This document shows, piece after piece, positions 33,230 through 41,336 of a stretch of DNA of 64,000 nucleotides. Below the pieces are notes generated by a model. It was not told the DNA's origin and did not search any database. It was given only the letters and a program-made list of their open reading frames with translations. The position numbers were made by a program, and so were the translations under genes. This stretch comes from Comamonadaceae bacterium OS-1 (GTDB taxonomy: Bacteria; Pseudomonadota; Gammaproteobacteria; Burkholderiales; Burkholderiaceae_C): positions 3,596,001 to 3,660,000 of the forward strand of contig AP026969.1 in the NCBI GenBank assembly GCA_027923965.1. Direction: 5' to 3'. The first letter of the stretch is position 1; the number at the start of each line of letters is the position of its first letter.

Positions 33230-34030
33230 TTATTGTTTGACAGCGTTCTTGGCATTGCGCCCGAAAACCTGGATCAAGCCCATGGAAGCCCAGGTGATCA
33301 TGAAAGCCATGATGGCCAGCGCCGACGGCTCGTACGCCTTGTTGGCACCCACCAATTGCAGGTAGGGACCAAACGCCGGGCGGCTCAGCAGGCTGGCCAT
33401 GGTGAACTCGCCAATCACCACCGCAAAGGTCAGGAAGGCGCCCGACAAAATGGCCGAGCGCAGGTTCGGAAAGATCACCTTGAACAGAATAGTGAAGGTG
33501 CCCGCCCCCAGCACCTCGGCGGCCTCGGTCAGGGTGCGCACATCGATGGTGCGCAGGCCGGTGTCGATGGAGCGGTACATGTAGGGCAGCGACAAGGTCA
33601 CGTAGCTGCACACCAGCAAAAAGTCGGTCGCCCGCTCGTTGCCGGTCAGCGGAATCCACGAGTTGCTGCCAAAAATGCGCAGGTAGCCAAACACGATGAC
33701 GATGGCCGGAATCACCAACGGCAGCAAGGTGATGAACTCCACCAGCGGGCGCAGCTTGGGCAGGCGCAACTGCACCCAATAGGCCGTGGGCACCACCAGC
33801 AGCACACCCACCACGATGGTAATGACGGCCATCATGATCGAGTAGCCAAACGTGGCCTGGAAAAGCGGGTCGGAAAACACCACCCGGTAGGCTTCGAAGC
33901 TGTACTCGCCGCGCAGCATGCGCATGCTGAACTCGAAGGTGGCGATGAGCGGAATCAGAAAGTAGCTGCTACCGACGCAAATGGCGATCCAGGCACCCAA
34001 CCTGGAAGGAGACTGGGAGGTTGAACTCAT
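33230..34030 (-). CDS. ABC importer permease (PotC-like)
   Basis: A 266-residue, 6-TM permease. The EAA loop is DVRTLTEAAEVLGAGTFTIL followed by FKVIFPNLRSAIL, which contacts the ATPase. A short N-terminal polar part precedes TM1. Its ATG overlaps the stop of the upstream permease as ATGA. It pairs with that protein to form the transmembrane channel of a polyamine/iron/phosphonate-type importer. Confidence 0.9.
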   Translation of the reverse strand: MSSTSQSPSRLGAWIAICVGSSYFLIPLIATFEFSMRMLRGEYSFEAYRVVFSDPLFQATFGYSIMMAVITIVVGVLLVVPTAYWVQLRLPKLRPLVEFITLLPLVIPAIVIVFGYLRIFGSNSWIPLTGNERATDFLLVCSYVTLSLPYMYRSIDTGLRTIDVRTLTEAAEVLGAGTFTILFKVIFPNLRSAILSGAFLTFAVVIGEFTMASLLSRPAFGPYLQLVGANKAYEPSALAIMAFMITWASMGLIQVFGRNAKNAVKQ

Positions 34031-34989
34031 GTGCGCCCCTTTTCTGATTTGCTGCGCAGCCAGATGTAGCCTGCGTTGGAAACACCGGTAATCACCACCA
34101 TGCCCAGGGCCAGCGCGTAGCCCAGGTTGGGGTTGTGCAGCACGTCGCCGCGGATCTGCGCGTACAGCAGGATAGGCACGATATTGAGCGAGCTGCCGGT
34201 CAGCGCGTAGGCCGTGGCCACCGCGCCAAAGGCATTGGCAAACAGCAACAGCATCGCGCCCATGATGCTGGGCCACAGCACGGGTAGTGCGATGTAGCGC
34301 CAGTAGTGGTAGGCCGAGCCGCCCAGGCAGTCGCAGGCCTCGCGCCATTCGCGCTTGAGGCCCTCCAGTGCGGGCGAGACGATCAACACCATCAGCGGGA
34401 TTTGAAAATACAAATAGGTCAGCGTCAGCCCGGTGAAGCTGAGGATGCTGAAGCCGGTGGAGTACAGGTCAAAGCCCAGGTACTTGCGCATCAGCGCCGT
34501 GACCAGGCCCACCCGTCCCAGCGTGGCCAAAAAGGCAAAGGCCAGGGGCACGCCCGCAAAGTTGGAGGCCACGCCCGAAAAGGTCATCAAAGTGGGCTTG
34601 ATCCACCCTGGCAGCTTGCCCTGCACTGCTGCCCAGGCCAAAAGAAATCCAATGATGCCGCCACCCAGGGCCGATGCGGCGCTGATGCGAAAGCTGATCC
34701 AGTAGGCCTGGATGACGCTGTCGGTCCACAGGCCAAAAATGTTGGCCAGGGTGAAATGCCCGGCTTCGTCCTGGAACGCCCCGACCATCAGGTAGGCCGT
34801 GGGCAAAATCAAAAACAGCGCAGCAAACAGCAGGAATGGCAGCACGCCAAGCCAGTGCCACGGTGGACTGGGCTGGGCGTATGTGGCCGGAGCCAAGCCC
34901 CCCCCGGAATTCAAAGTATGTGCCACGTGGTGCTGCGCCTTTGTGCGAACTATCCCTAAAACAATACTGGCATGGCCCGTGAGAACCAT
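34027..34989 (-). CDS. ABC importer permease (PotB-like)
   Basis: A permease of up to 320 residues. After an uncertain N-terminus (the first 35 residues are unlike the family; a GTG at 34926 is an alternative start) come six TM segments beginning LGVLPFLLFAALFLILPTAY. The EAA loop is EWREACDCLGGSAYHYWRYI followed by ALPVLWPSIM. It overlaps the next permease by 4 bp and starts 30 bp after the solute-binding protein gene. It is one half of the channel. Confidence 0.88.
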   Translation of the reverse strand: MVLTGHASIVLGIVRTKAQHHVAHTLNSGGGLAPATYAQPSPPWHWLGVLPFLLFAALFLILPTAYLMVGAFQDEAGHFTLANIFGLWTDSVIQAYWISFRISAASALGGGIIGFLLAWAAVQGKLPGWIKPTLMTFSGVASNFAGVPLAFAFLATLGRVGLVTALMRKYLGFDLYSTGFSILSFTGLTLTYLYFQIPLMVLIVSPALEGLKREWREACDCLGGSAYHYWRYIALPVLWPSIMGAMLLLFANAFGAVATAYALTGSSLNIVPILLYAQIRGDVLHNPNLGYALALGMVVITGVSNAGYIWLRSKSEKGRT

Positions 34990-35019
34990 GCCAGCGAGGT
35001 CACTAACCTAACGCGGTGC

Positions 35020-36126
35020 TTACTTCGCTACGTCAGCGCCCACCACACCCCACTGCTTGGTGATGATGTCTTTGGAGGCGTTTTGGTCTTCCAGGGTGGG
35101 AAATACGGCCTTGGCGTAGCCAGCTGCGGGGGGCAGCTTGTCGAGCATGGCTTTGGGCAGCTTGTTCTTGGCCACCAGGTCGGTGAAACGGATGGGGTGG
35201 CAGTAGCCGTCCAGCCAGCCAATCTGGCCTTCGTCCGAGTACAGGAATTCCATCCACAGCTTTGCCGCGTTCGGGTGTGGTGCGTAGGCGCTGATGCCCT
35301 GCACGTACACGCCGGCGACCACACCGGTCTTGGGCACGACGACAGCGACCTTGGGGTTGCCCTTGAGTGCGTCGCGGTCGGCCAGGGCGTTGTAATCCCA
35401 GCGGATCACGATGGGCGTGGTGCCCTGGGCCAGCGACGCGGCCTTGCCGGTCACGGGTACAAAGTTACCGGCCTTGTTCATGTCGGCGAAAAACTTCAAA
35501 CCGGCAGCGCTGGCAGAAGCCGCATCCTTGCCGCCCATGGCCACACCTGCGGCGTACACGCCCTGGATGGCCTGGTTGGCCGAGCGGGGGTCGCCCGCCA
35601 GGGCCACGGAATTCTTGTAGTCGGACTTGAGCAGATCGCTCCAGTCGGCAGGCACCTTGCTGATCAGGTCGGTGTTGACTTCGAAAGCCAGCACGCCGTA
35701 GTAATCACCGTACCAGTAGCCTTGCGCGTCCTTGGTTGAATCAGGAATAGTGGCCCAGTTGGCCACCTTGTAAGGCTGCAGCAAACCTGCCGCCTTGGCC
35801 TGGGGGCCGAAGGACAGACCCACGTCGATCACGTCGGGCGCTTGCGGGCCCTTGTTGTCTTTATTGGCCTTGATGGCTTCCAGCTCGTCACCGGAGCCCG
35901 CATCGGGGTTCAGTTCGTTGACCTTGATGCCGTATTTGGCCTTGAAGGCGTCGATTAATTTGCCATAGCCACACCAGGAGCGTGCCAGGGCGATGACGGT
36001 CAGCTCGCCCTCGGCCTTGGCGGCTGCAACCAGTTGGGCCGACTGGGCCGAAGCGCTTTGCACGCCCCCCAGGGCCGCGGAAACCGCTGCGGTGACGGCT
36101 AGAACTCTGAACATTTGACGAGGCAT
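35020..36126 (-). CDS. ABC importer periplasmic binding protein (family 1)
   Basis: A 368-residue protein with a signal peptide (start MPRQMFRVLAVTAAVSAALG, cleavage near ASAQ). The mature part reads LVAAAKAEGELTVIALARSW, typical of AfuA/PotD-type receptors, with PDVIDVGLSFGPQAKAAGLL and IVIRWDYNALADRD. The start at 36126 has GGAAG 6 bp upstream. It is the first gene of a four-component importer operon ending in a HAD phosphatase. The ligand is not evident; a phosphorylated organic compound is suggested by the phosphatase. Confidence 0.9.
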   Translation of the reverse strand: MPRQMFRVLAVTAAVSAALGGVQSASAQSAQLVAAAKAEGELTVIALARSWCGYGKLIDAFKAKYGIKVNELNPDAGSGDELEAIKANKDNKGPQAPDVIDVGLSFGPQAKAAGLLQPYKVANWATIPDSTKDAQGYWYGDYYGVLAFEVNTDLISKVPADWSDLLKSDYKNSVALAGDPRSANQAIQGVYAAGVAMGGKDAASASAAGLKFFADMNKAGNFVPVTGKAASLAQGTTPIVIRWDYNALADRDALKGNPKVAVVVPKTGVVAGVYVQGISAYAPHPNAAKLWMEFLYSDEGQIGWLDGYCHPIRFTDLVAKNKLPKAMLDKLPPAAGYAKAVFPTLEDQNASKDIITKQWGVVGADVAK

Positions 36127-36445
36127 ATCACTTCCTTTTCGTTATCCGATGAAGACACATTCGACACATGAAAGATCAGGGCTCTGCGAACGTTTACACA
36201 ACAGCATACGTTGTCAGACACCCAGCCTGGACTGGCGGCGTGAAGGCATAGAAAATGCCTGAAACTCCCCGATTGCATACTACTGCCAGCCCTTTGCTTG
36301 CGCAATCGTAGTGGCGATATATGACCACTTTGCGACCATTCCGTGACACTAGCAATTTGCAAGCCAAAGCCACCGCAGGCTGTACCTGACTGGAGTGCTA
36401 CAGTAAACTGAGCACCACACGGGTCTGTCCTTTTGCCTACCATCG
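36127..36445. other. Divergent intergenic region importer / lipid operon
   Basis: A 319-bp spacer between two divergent operons. A minus-strand promoter candidate lies at 36277-36305. Toward the lipid operon there is a TACAGT-like -10 near 36401 but no matching -35, so the promoter there is unresolved. No gene or repeat copy is seen. Confidence 0.5.
36277..36305 (-). promoter_or_regulatory. Candidate sigma-70 promoter of the ABC importer operon
   Basis: On the minus strand TTGCGC (36300-36305), a 17-bp spacer and TAGTAT (36277-36282) form a plausible promoter about 150 bp before the binding-protein start codon. Confidence 0.45.
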
Positions 36446-37237
36446 ATGCGCGACACCATTCTTCACCTGAGCTGGGCCCAGATCATGCTGTGGGGCTGCG
36501 GTTTTTTCGGCCTGCTGTACCTGGGCACGGGGACAATGAACCGGTTCATCGTCCGCCACCTCATGCCCCGCTGGGGCCATGGCGGCCCGCTGGACCCCCG
36601 CCCCACCAGCGCTGGCCAAACCGCCCGCGAACTGCGCCAATCGGCCATCGCCATCCTGCTTTTTGGCGTGGGCAGCGTGGTGCCCTGGGGCTTTTTGCAA
36701 CTGGGCTGGGCCCGCCTGGCCACCGATGCCAGCGGCTGGCAGATCGCATTGGAAATTGGCCTGCTGGTGGTGTGGAACGAGGTGCACTTCTATGCCAACC
36801 ACTGGCTGCTGCACCGGCCCTGGCTGCGCCAATTTCACCTGGTGCACCACCGCTCGGTGGTGGTCACGCCCTGGTCCAGCTACTGCTTTCACCCGGTGGA
36901 GGCCATGATGCTGGGCAATGTGATCCTGCTACCTATGCTGGTGCATGACTTCAATGTGTGGTCGCTGCTGTCGGTGCCGGTGTTCAGCATCGTCTTCAAC
37001 AACATCGGCCACTCCAATTACGACTTTTTGCCCGATGCCGACCGCGACCGCTGGTGGCTCAACGGGGCCCGCCGCCACCACCTGCACCACGCCTGCTACC
37101 AGGGCAATTTTGGTTTCATGTTTCCGTTCATGGACCGGCTGTGTGGCACCGCCCTGCCGCCCGACGCTGCCCAGGCCCCTATCGCCCGCCACCTTGCCCA
37201 GAAGCACAAGAACAAGCATGCTGCGCCACCCCCGTGA
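36446..37237 (+). CDS. Sterol desaturase / fatty acid hydroxylase family membrane oxygenase
   Basis: A 263-residue protein with about 4 membrane segments and the eight-histidine diiron signature: HFYANH near residue 113, HLVHH near 131, and RRHHLHH near 214, plus GHSNYDF. This family hydroxylates or desaturates lipid chains at the cytoplasmic membrane face. It is the first gene of a compact operon whose next three genes overlap one another, so its substrate is probably an acyl intermediate of that pathway. Confidence 0.88.
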   Translation: MRDTILHLSWAQIMLWGCGFFGLLYLGTGTMNRFIVRHLMPRWGHGGPLDPRPTSAGQTARELRQSAIAILLFGVGSVVPWGFLQLGWARLATDASGWQIALEIGLLVVWNEVHFYANHWLLHRPWLRQFHLVHHRSVVVTPWSSYCFHPVEAMMLGNVILLPMLVHDFNVWSLLSVPVFSIVFNNIGHSNYDFLPDADRDRWWLNGARRHHLHHACYQGNFGFMFPFMDRLCGTALPPDAAQAPIARHLAQKHKNKHAAPPP

Positions 37238-38075
37238 CTGGCAGTCGCTGCTGTATCTGCTGGCCCTGCCCGCGCTGGTGGTGTGGCAATGGCGCCATGG
37301 CATGCATTGGTGGCTTTACCTGCCGATGCTGTTTTTGACCCTGGGCATCAGCGTGGTACACCACAACCACGCGCACCTGAAGATGTGGCGCAGCCGGGGC
37401 CTGAACCGCGCCACCGATCTATGGCTGACCCTGCTGCAAGGCCACCCCGGTTTTGTGTTCTACGCCACCCACAACGCCAACCACCACCGCTACCACCACG
37501 GCCCGCTAGATGCGGCACGCACCTACCGCTTCGGCGGCGACCACAACCACCTGGCGGGCTATCTGCTGCATCCCCTGCAGGCCACCTGGGCGCTGTACCC
37601 GCTGTTTGGGCACTGGCTACTGCGGCTGCGGCGGCGCGCGCCGGGGGCTTTTCGCTACTGCCTGCTGCAGTATCTGCTGGTGGCTGGCTTGTGGCTGGGG
37701 CTGGCGCTGCTGGACTGGCAGAAGTGGCTGCTGCTGGTGCTGCTGCCGCAACTGCACGGCCTGCACTGGCTGCTGGCCACCAACTACCTGCAGCACGCGC
37801 ATGCCGATGGCCATTCCCGAACCGATTTCGCCCGCAACTTCGAGGGCGCGCTGAACCCGCTGCTGTTCAACATCGGCCTGCACACCGCCCACCACCAGCA
37901 GGGCCGGGCGCACTGGTCTACCCTGCCCGCTTTGCACGCTATAACGCGCCACCGGGTCCACCCGCGTCTGAACTGTGGCGGACTGCTGCCCTACATGTTC
38001 AGCACCTTTGTACTGGGCTTGCTGCTGCCGCGTTACCGCAGTCGGCCGCTCATGCCATCCCACAAGATCACCTGA
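37218..38075 (+). CDS. Membrane fatty acid desaturase
   Basis: A 285-residue protein with about 6 membrane segments. Histidine boxes: HHNHAH (about residue 50), HNANHHRYHH (about 84) and HTAHH (about 222), the three-box diiron arrangement of acyl desaturases. The start at 37218 lies 20 bp inside the preceding gene. The stop overlaps the next start as TGATG. The family can introduce double or triple bonds. It acts with a hydroxylase-family protein and a ketoacyl synthase in this operon. Confidence 0.87.
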   Translation: MLRHPRDWQSLLYLLALPALVVWQWRHGMHWWLYLPMLFLTLGISVVHHNHAHLKMWRSRGLNRATDLWLTLLQGHPGFVFYATHNANHHRYHHGPLDAARTYRFGGDHNHLAGYLLHPLQATWALYPLFGHWLLRLRRRAPGAFRYCLLQYLLVAGLWLGLALLDWQKWLLLVLLPQLHGLHWLLATNYLQHAHADGHSRTDFARNFEGALNPLLFNIGLHTAHHQQGRAHWSTLPALHAITRHRVHPRLNCGGLLPYMFSTFVLGLLLPRYRSRPLMPSHKIT

Positions 38076-39964
38076 TGCCCACCCGCTTTAACCACGTTTA
38101 CATCGAATCCGCAGGCTCCTTTCTGCCCGGCGCACCCATCGCCAATGCCGAGATGGATGCCTACATCGCCCCGCTGAACCGCATCTCCAACCGCATCAAG
38201 GCGCGCATCCTGGCCGAGAACGGCATCCAGCAGCGCCACTACGCGATAGACACCGAAGGCCGCACGACCATATCCCACGCCCAAATGGCCGCCGCTGCCG
38301 TGCGCGATTGCCTGGGCCAGGCTGGGGCAAACATCGCCGACGTGTCGCTGCTTAGCGTGGGTTCGTCAGGTGGCGACGCGCTGATGCCCGGCTTTGCCAA
38401 CATGGTGCAGGGCGAGATGGGCGCGCCGCCCATGGGCACGCTGTCCAGCCAGGGCGTGTGCGCTGCGGGGGTCACCGCCATCCTGCACGCCGCCCAAGGC
38501 ATCGAGCTGGGCGCGCACCAGAAGGCGCTGGCCGTGGCGGCCGAGATGCCCTCGCGCATGTTCAAGCGCAGCCGCTTTGGCCCGCGCGATTACCAGAGCG
38601 ACTTCGATGCGCATTTCTTGCGCTGGATGCTGTCGGACGGCGCAGGCGCGCTGCTGCTCGGTAACAGTACGCAGGGCCTGCACACGCCCACGGGTCGCGC
38701 CAAGGTGCGCCTCAAGCTCAACTGGGTGCACCAGCAAAGCTTTGCGGGCGACTACCCGGTGTGCATGCAGCTGGGCCTGAGCGAAGACCGCAGCACCTCC
38801 TTCCTCGACTACCCCAGCGCCAGCGAGGCCGAGGCCGCCGGGGCCTTGTCGCTGCGCCAGGACATCCGCCTGCTGCCGCACTTGTTCGACGTGTGCATCC
38901 ACGAGTACGTGAAGCTGGTGGATGCGGGCTGGGTGCAGTCCAGCGAGATCGACCATTTTCTGTGCCACTACTCGTCGGAAAAGTTCATGCCCGTGGTGGC
39001 CGACCTGCTGGCCAAGGCCGGGTTGACGATTCCGCCCGAGCGCTGGTACAACAACCTGCGCACCCGCGGCAACACCGGGGCCGCGTCCATCTTCATCATG
39101 CTGGCCGAGTTCATCGCCACCCGCACCTTGAAGCCGGGCGAAAAAATCCTGTGCTTCATCCCCGAATCGGGCCGCATCAGCGCCGCCTACATGCTGCTGG
39201 AAGTGGAGGCGGTGGATGCGCCAGTCAGCCCCGCAACGCCAGCACCGGTGGTTCAAACGGTCCCCACCATCCTCGCCCCGCACGACCCCCAAAAAGCCCC
39301 GCCCACGCTGCAGCCGCTGCTCACCGCCCTGGCCAGCATCTGGCACGGCTACCGCTCGGACGTGTGGCGCAGCCCGGTCATCCACAAGCTGGTGGCCGGG
39401 CAGTTTGGCGTGACCGACTACCAAAACTGGACGGCGCAATGGGTGCCCCAGGTGCGCCAGGGCAGCCAGTGGATGCGCAAAGCCGTGGCCGCACTCACCG
39501 GCCCGTTTGCCGAGCTGGGCGCGCTGATCGAAACCCATGCCAGCGACGAGCAGGACGACTTCCACATTCTCTACAGCGACTACCAGGCGGCGGGCGGCAC
39601 ATTGGCGCTGGACGACCTGCACCGCAACCCCGGCGGCGAGGCGCTGAACAGCTACCTGCATGCCCTGGCCGCTACCGAGAATCCGCTGGGCTTGCTGGGT
39701 GCCATCTACATCATCGAGGGCACGGGCCAGCGCATCGTGCCCGCCCTGTTGCCGCTGCTGCGCCAGCAGGTCAAGCTGCCGCCCAGCGCGTTCCGCTTTC
39801 TGGAATACCACGGAGCCAATGACGAAAACCACCTGGCCCGATGGCTCGCGGCGGTGGAAATCACCTTGGGGCTCGACCCGCGCGCAGCAGATGCCATCCT
39901 GCAAACCGCCCGCCACACGGCCCAGCTGTACCTGATGCAGTTTGAACACATCGCAAAGCCATGA
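38075..39964 (+). CDS. Ketoacyl-ACP synthase III fused to a heme-oxygenase-like diiron domain
   Basis: A 629-residue fusion. Residues 1-380 are a KAS III/thiolase fold with catalytic C129 (SSQGVCAAGVTA), H298 (CHYSSEKF) and N333 (RGNTGAAS), the usual Cys-His-Asn triad. A proline-rich linker (about 383-412) follows. Residues about 413-625 are all-helical and resemble TenA/heme-oxygenase-like oxidases, with candidate iron ligands E486, H488, E492, E548, H579, D583 and H586 (EYHGANDENH). Related diiron enzymes (UndA) convert fatty acids to terminal alkenes. It is coupled at both ends by overlapping start and stop codons. The product is unknown. Confidence 0.85.
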   Translation: MPTRFNHVYIESAGSFLPGAPIANAEMDAYIAPLNRISNRIKARILAENGIQQRHYAIDTEGRTTISHAQMAAAAVRDCLGQAGANIADVSLLSVGSSGGDALMPGFANMVQGEMGAPPMGTLSSQGVCAAGVTAILHAAQGIELGAHQKALAVAAEMPSRMFKRSRFGPRDYQSDFDAHFLRWMLSDGAGALLLGNSTQGLHTPTGRAKVRLKLNWVHQQSFAGDYPVCMQLGLSEDRSTSFLDYPSASEAEAAGALSLRQDIRLLPHLFDVCIHEYVKLVDAGWVQSSEIDHFLCHYSSEKFMPVVADLLAKAGLTIPPERWYNNLRTRGNTGAASIFIMLAEFIATRTLKPGEKILCFIPESGRISAAYMLLEVEAVDAPVSPATPAPVVQTVPTILAPHDPQKAPPTLQPLLTALASIWHGYRSDVWRSPVIHKLVAGQFGVTDYQNWTAQWVPQVRQGSQWMRKAVAALTGPFAELGALIETHASDEQDDFHILYSDYQAAGGTLALDDLHRNPGGEALNSYLHALAATENPLGLLGAIYIIEGTGQRIVPALLPLLRQQVKLPPSAFRFLEYHGANDENHLARWLAAVEITLGLDPRAADAILQTARHTAQLYLMQFEHIAKP

Positions 39965-40833
39965 AACGTCTCCCCGATTTACTCGCCCGCGACCACGACC
40001 CCTCCGACCCCAGCCCCTGGCTGGCGCTGTACCTGGACCAAAGCACGCCCCTGCCCGACCATGTGAAGCAGGCCTGGCTGGAGGACTCCAGCTCGGCATC
40101 GCGCCAATTCCTGCTGCCCTTCGTACGGCCCCTGGCGCGCACCTGCATCGTGCTGATCCAGGTGGTCAAAGCCTGCATGCCCCGGGGCTGGGCGGCATCG
40201 AAGCTGCTGCACCAACTGCTGGCCGAGGGGCTCAAGCGCCTGGTTTCGCCCGAGGCCAACTGGCTGGTGATGCGCCACTTCCACATGGGCGGGCAGATTC
40301 TGGAATTCATCGCCAAAAACGCCCCCACGCCCGTCGCCACCCACCCGCTGCAACCCCTGACGCTGGACGACCTGAAGGACGAGACCTTCCTCAAGCACGA
40401 CCTGAACCTGTTCAACTTTGTCATCCGCCTGAACCAGACCCTGCGCGATGCCGGGCAGCGCCTGCAGTTTGTAGAAAAGCCCGACTTCAGCATGGTGGTG
40501 GAGCCGCCCTTGACCGTGGAGCAGTTCCCCCATGGCCGCTGGAACAAGGTGGACCTGCAAACCGCCATCGAGTGCTTCACGCCCATCTACCAGCTGTTTT
40601 TGACCGACAACGACTTCTGGCGCGCCGCCAATTCGCTGCAACTGGACGAAACCATAGGCATCTACACCGCCACCATCCTGAACGCGCCCGAGCACCTGAT
40701 TTTGCTCAACAACAAGCACCCGCTGGTGCCGCTGAGCACGCTGCGCGCCGGGCACCGGCTGGTGGTGCACGGCCTGTCCACCGAGATGCTGCATGCGCTG
40801 CTGATGCAGCTAAAGGCGGCACAGGCCAAGTAA
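39961..40833 (+). CDS. Uncharacterised partner protein of the KAS III operon
   Basis: A 290-residue protein of unknown family, beginning MKRLPDLLARDHDPSDPSPW. It is mostly helical and has no signal peptide. Residues about 45-80 are amphipathic-hydrophobic (FVRPLARTCIVLIQVVKACM), possibly membrane-associating. Conserved-looking motifs are NWLVMRHFHMGGQILEF and HDLNLFNFVIRLNQTL, but no catalytic signature is recognised. Its ATG overlaps the KAS III fusion stop (ATGA), so it is made in step with it and is likely a structural or catalytic partner in the same lipid pathway. Confidence 0.75.
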   Translation: MKRLPDLLARDHDPSDPSPWLALYLDQSTPLPDHVKQAWLEDSSSASRQFLLPFVRPLARTCIVLIQVVKACMPRGWAASKLLHQLLAEGLKRLVSPEANWLVMRHFHMGGQILEFIAKNAPTPVATHPLQPLTLDDLKDETFLKHDLNLFNFVIRLNQTLRDAGQRLQFVEKPDFSMVVEPPLTVEQFPHGRWNKVDLQTAIECFTPIYQLFLTDNDFWRAANSLQLDETIGIYTATILNAPEHLILLNNKHPLVPLSTLRAGHRLVVHGLSTEMLHALLMQLKAAQAK

Positions 40834-40874
40834 AAGGCCCGTAGACTTAAAATCAGCGTTTACCCAGCCTCTGG

Positions 40875-41288
40875 ATGTTTACCACGAACCGCTGTATGCC
40901 AACCCTGCTTCCCCATCGAAACGCTATATTTCATATAGCTGCTCTCGCCCTATCCATAAGCGCTGGAGCCACTTTTTCCTTGAATCTGCACGCCCAGGAG
41001 CGCAACTTCCCGGCTACCGCCCTGCGCGGCACCCTGGAGGTCACCGTGCCGCCGCAAGTGCTGCTGGACGGCAAGACCGATCAGCTCTCGCCCGGTGCCC
41101 GCATCTACGGTAGCAACAACATGCTGGTGCTGTCGGGCAGCCTGGTGGGCCAGCCAGCGCTGGCCGTCAATTACACCCGCGAGATCGGCGGCGCGGTGCA
41201 CCAGGTCTGGGTGCTGACCGAGGCCGAGGCCGCCATCAAACGCCCCTCCGCCGCCAAGCCCTGGCGCTTCTTTGGCCTTTTCGATTGA
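40875..41288 (+). CDS. Small exported protein with repeat-encoded signal peptide
   Basis: A 137-residue protein (a shorter start at 40896 is possible). The signal peptide NAIFHIAALALSISAGATF followed by SLNLHAQE is encoded almost entirely by a copy of the dispersed hairpin repeat; cleavage is expected after LHA. The mature part (about 95 residues; VTVPPQVLLDGKTDQLSPGA, then GSNNMLVLSGSL) is beta-rich, small and periplasmic in appearance, with no known motif. It lies between the lipid operon and miaB and could be transcribed with either. Confidence 0.75.
   Translation: MFTTNRCMPTLLPHRNAIFHIAALALSISAGATFSLNLHAQERNFPATALRGTLEVTVPPQVLLDGKTDQLSPGARIYGSNNMLVLSGSLVGQPALAVNYTREIGGAVHQVWVLTEAEAAIKRPSAAKPWRFFGLFD
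40921..40983 (+). repeat. Dispersed hairpin repeat, copy 8 (inside a coding sequence)
   Basis: ACGCTATATTTCATATAGC, TGCTCTCGCC, TATCCATAAGCGCTGGAGCC, ACTTTTTCCTT. It encodes the signal-peptide core of the small exported protein without breaking its frame. Confidence 0.8.
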
Positions 41289-41336
41289 GCGCCAGCGGCT
41301 GGCCCGCTGCGCTGTCCTGCACTGAGAGTTTGTTCC

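Noticed and set aside
38366..40099. A 577-codon minus-strand open frame
   Set aside because: It is antisense to the KAS III fusion, whose catalytic residues and overlapping neighbours are convincing.
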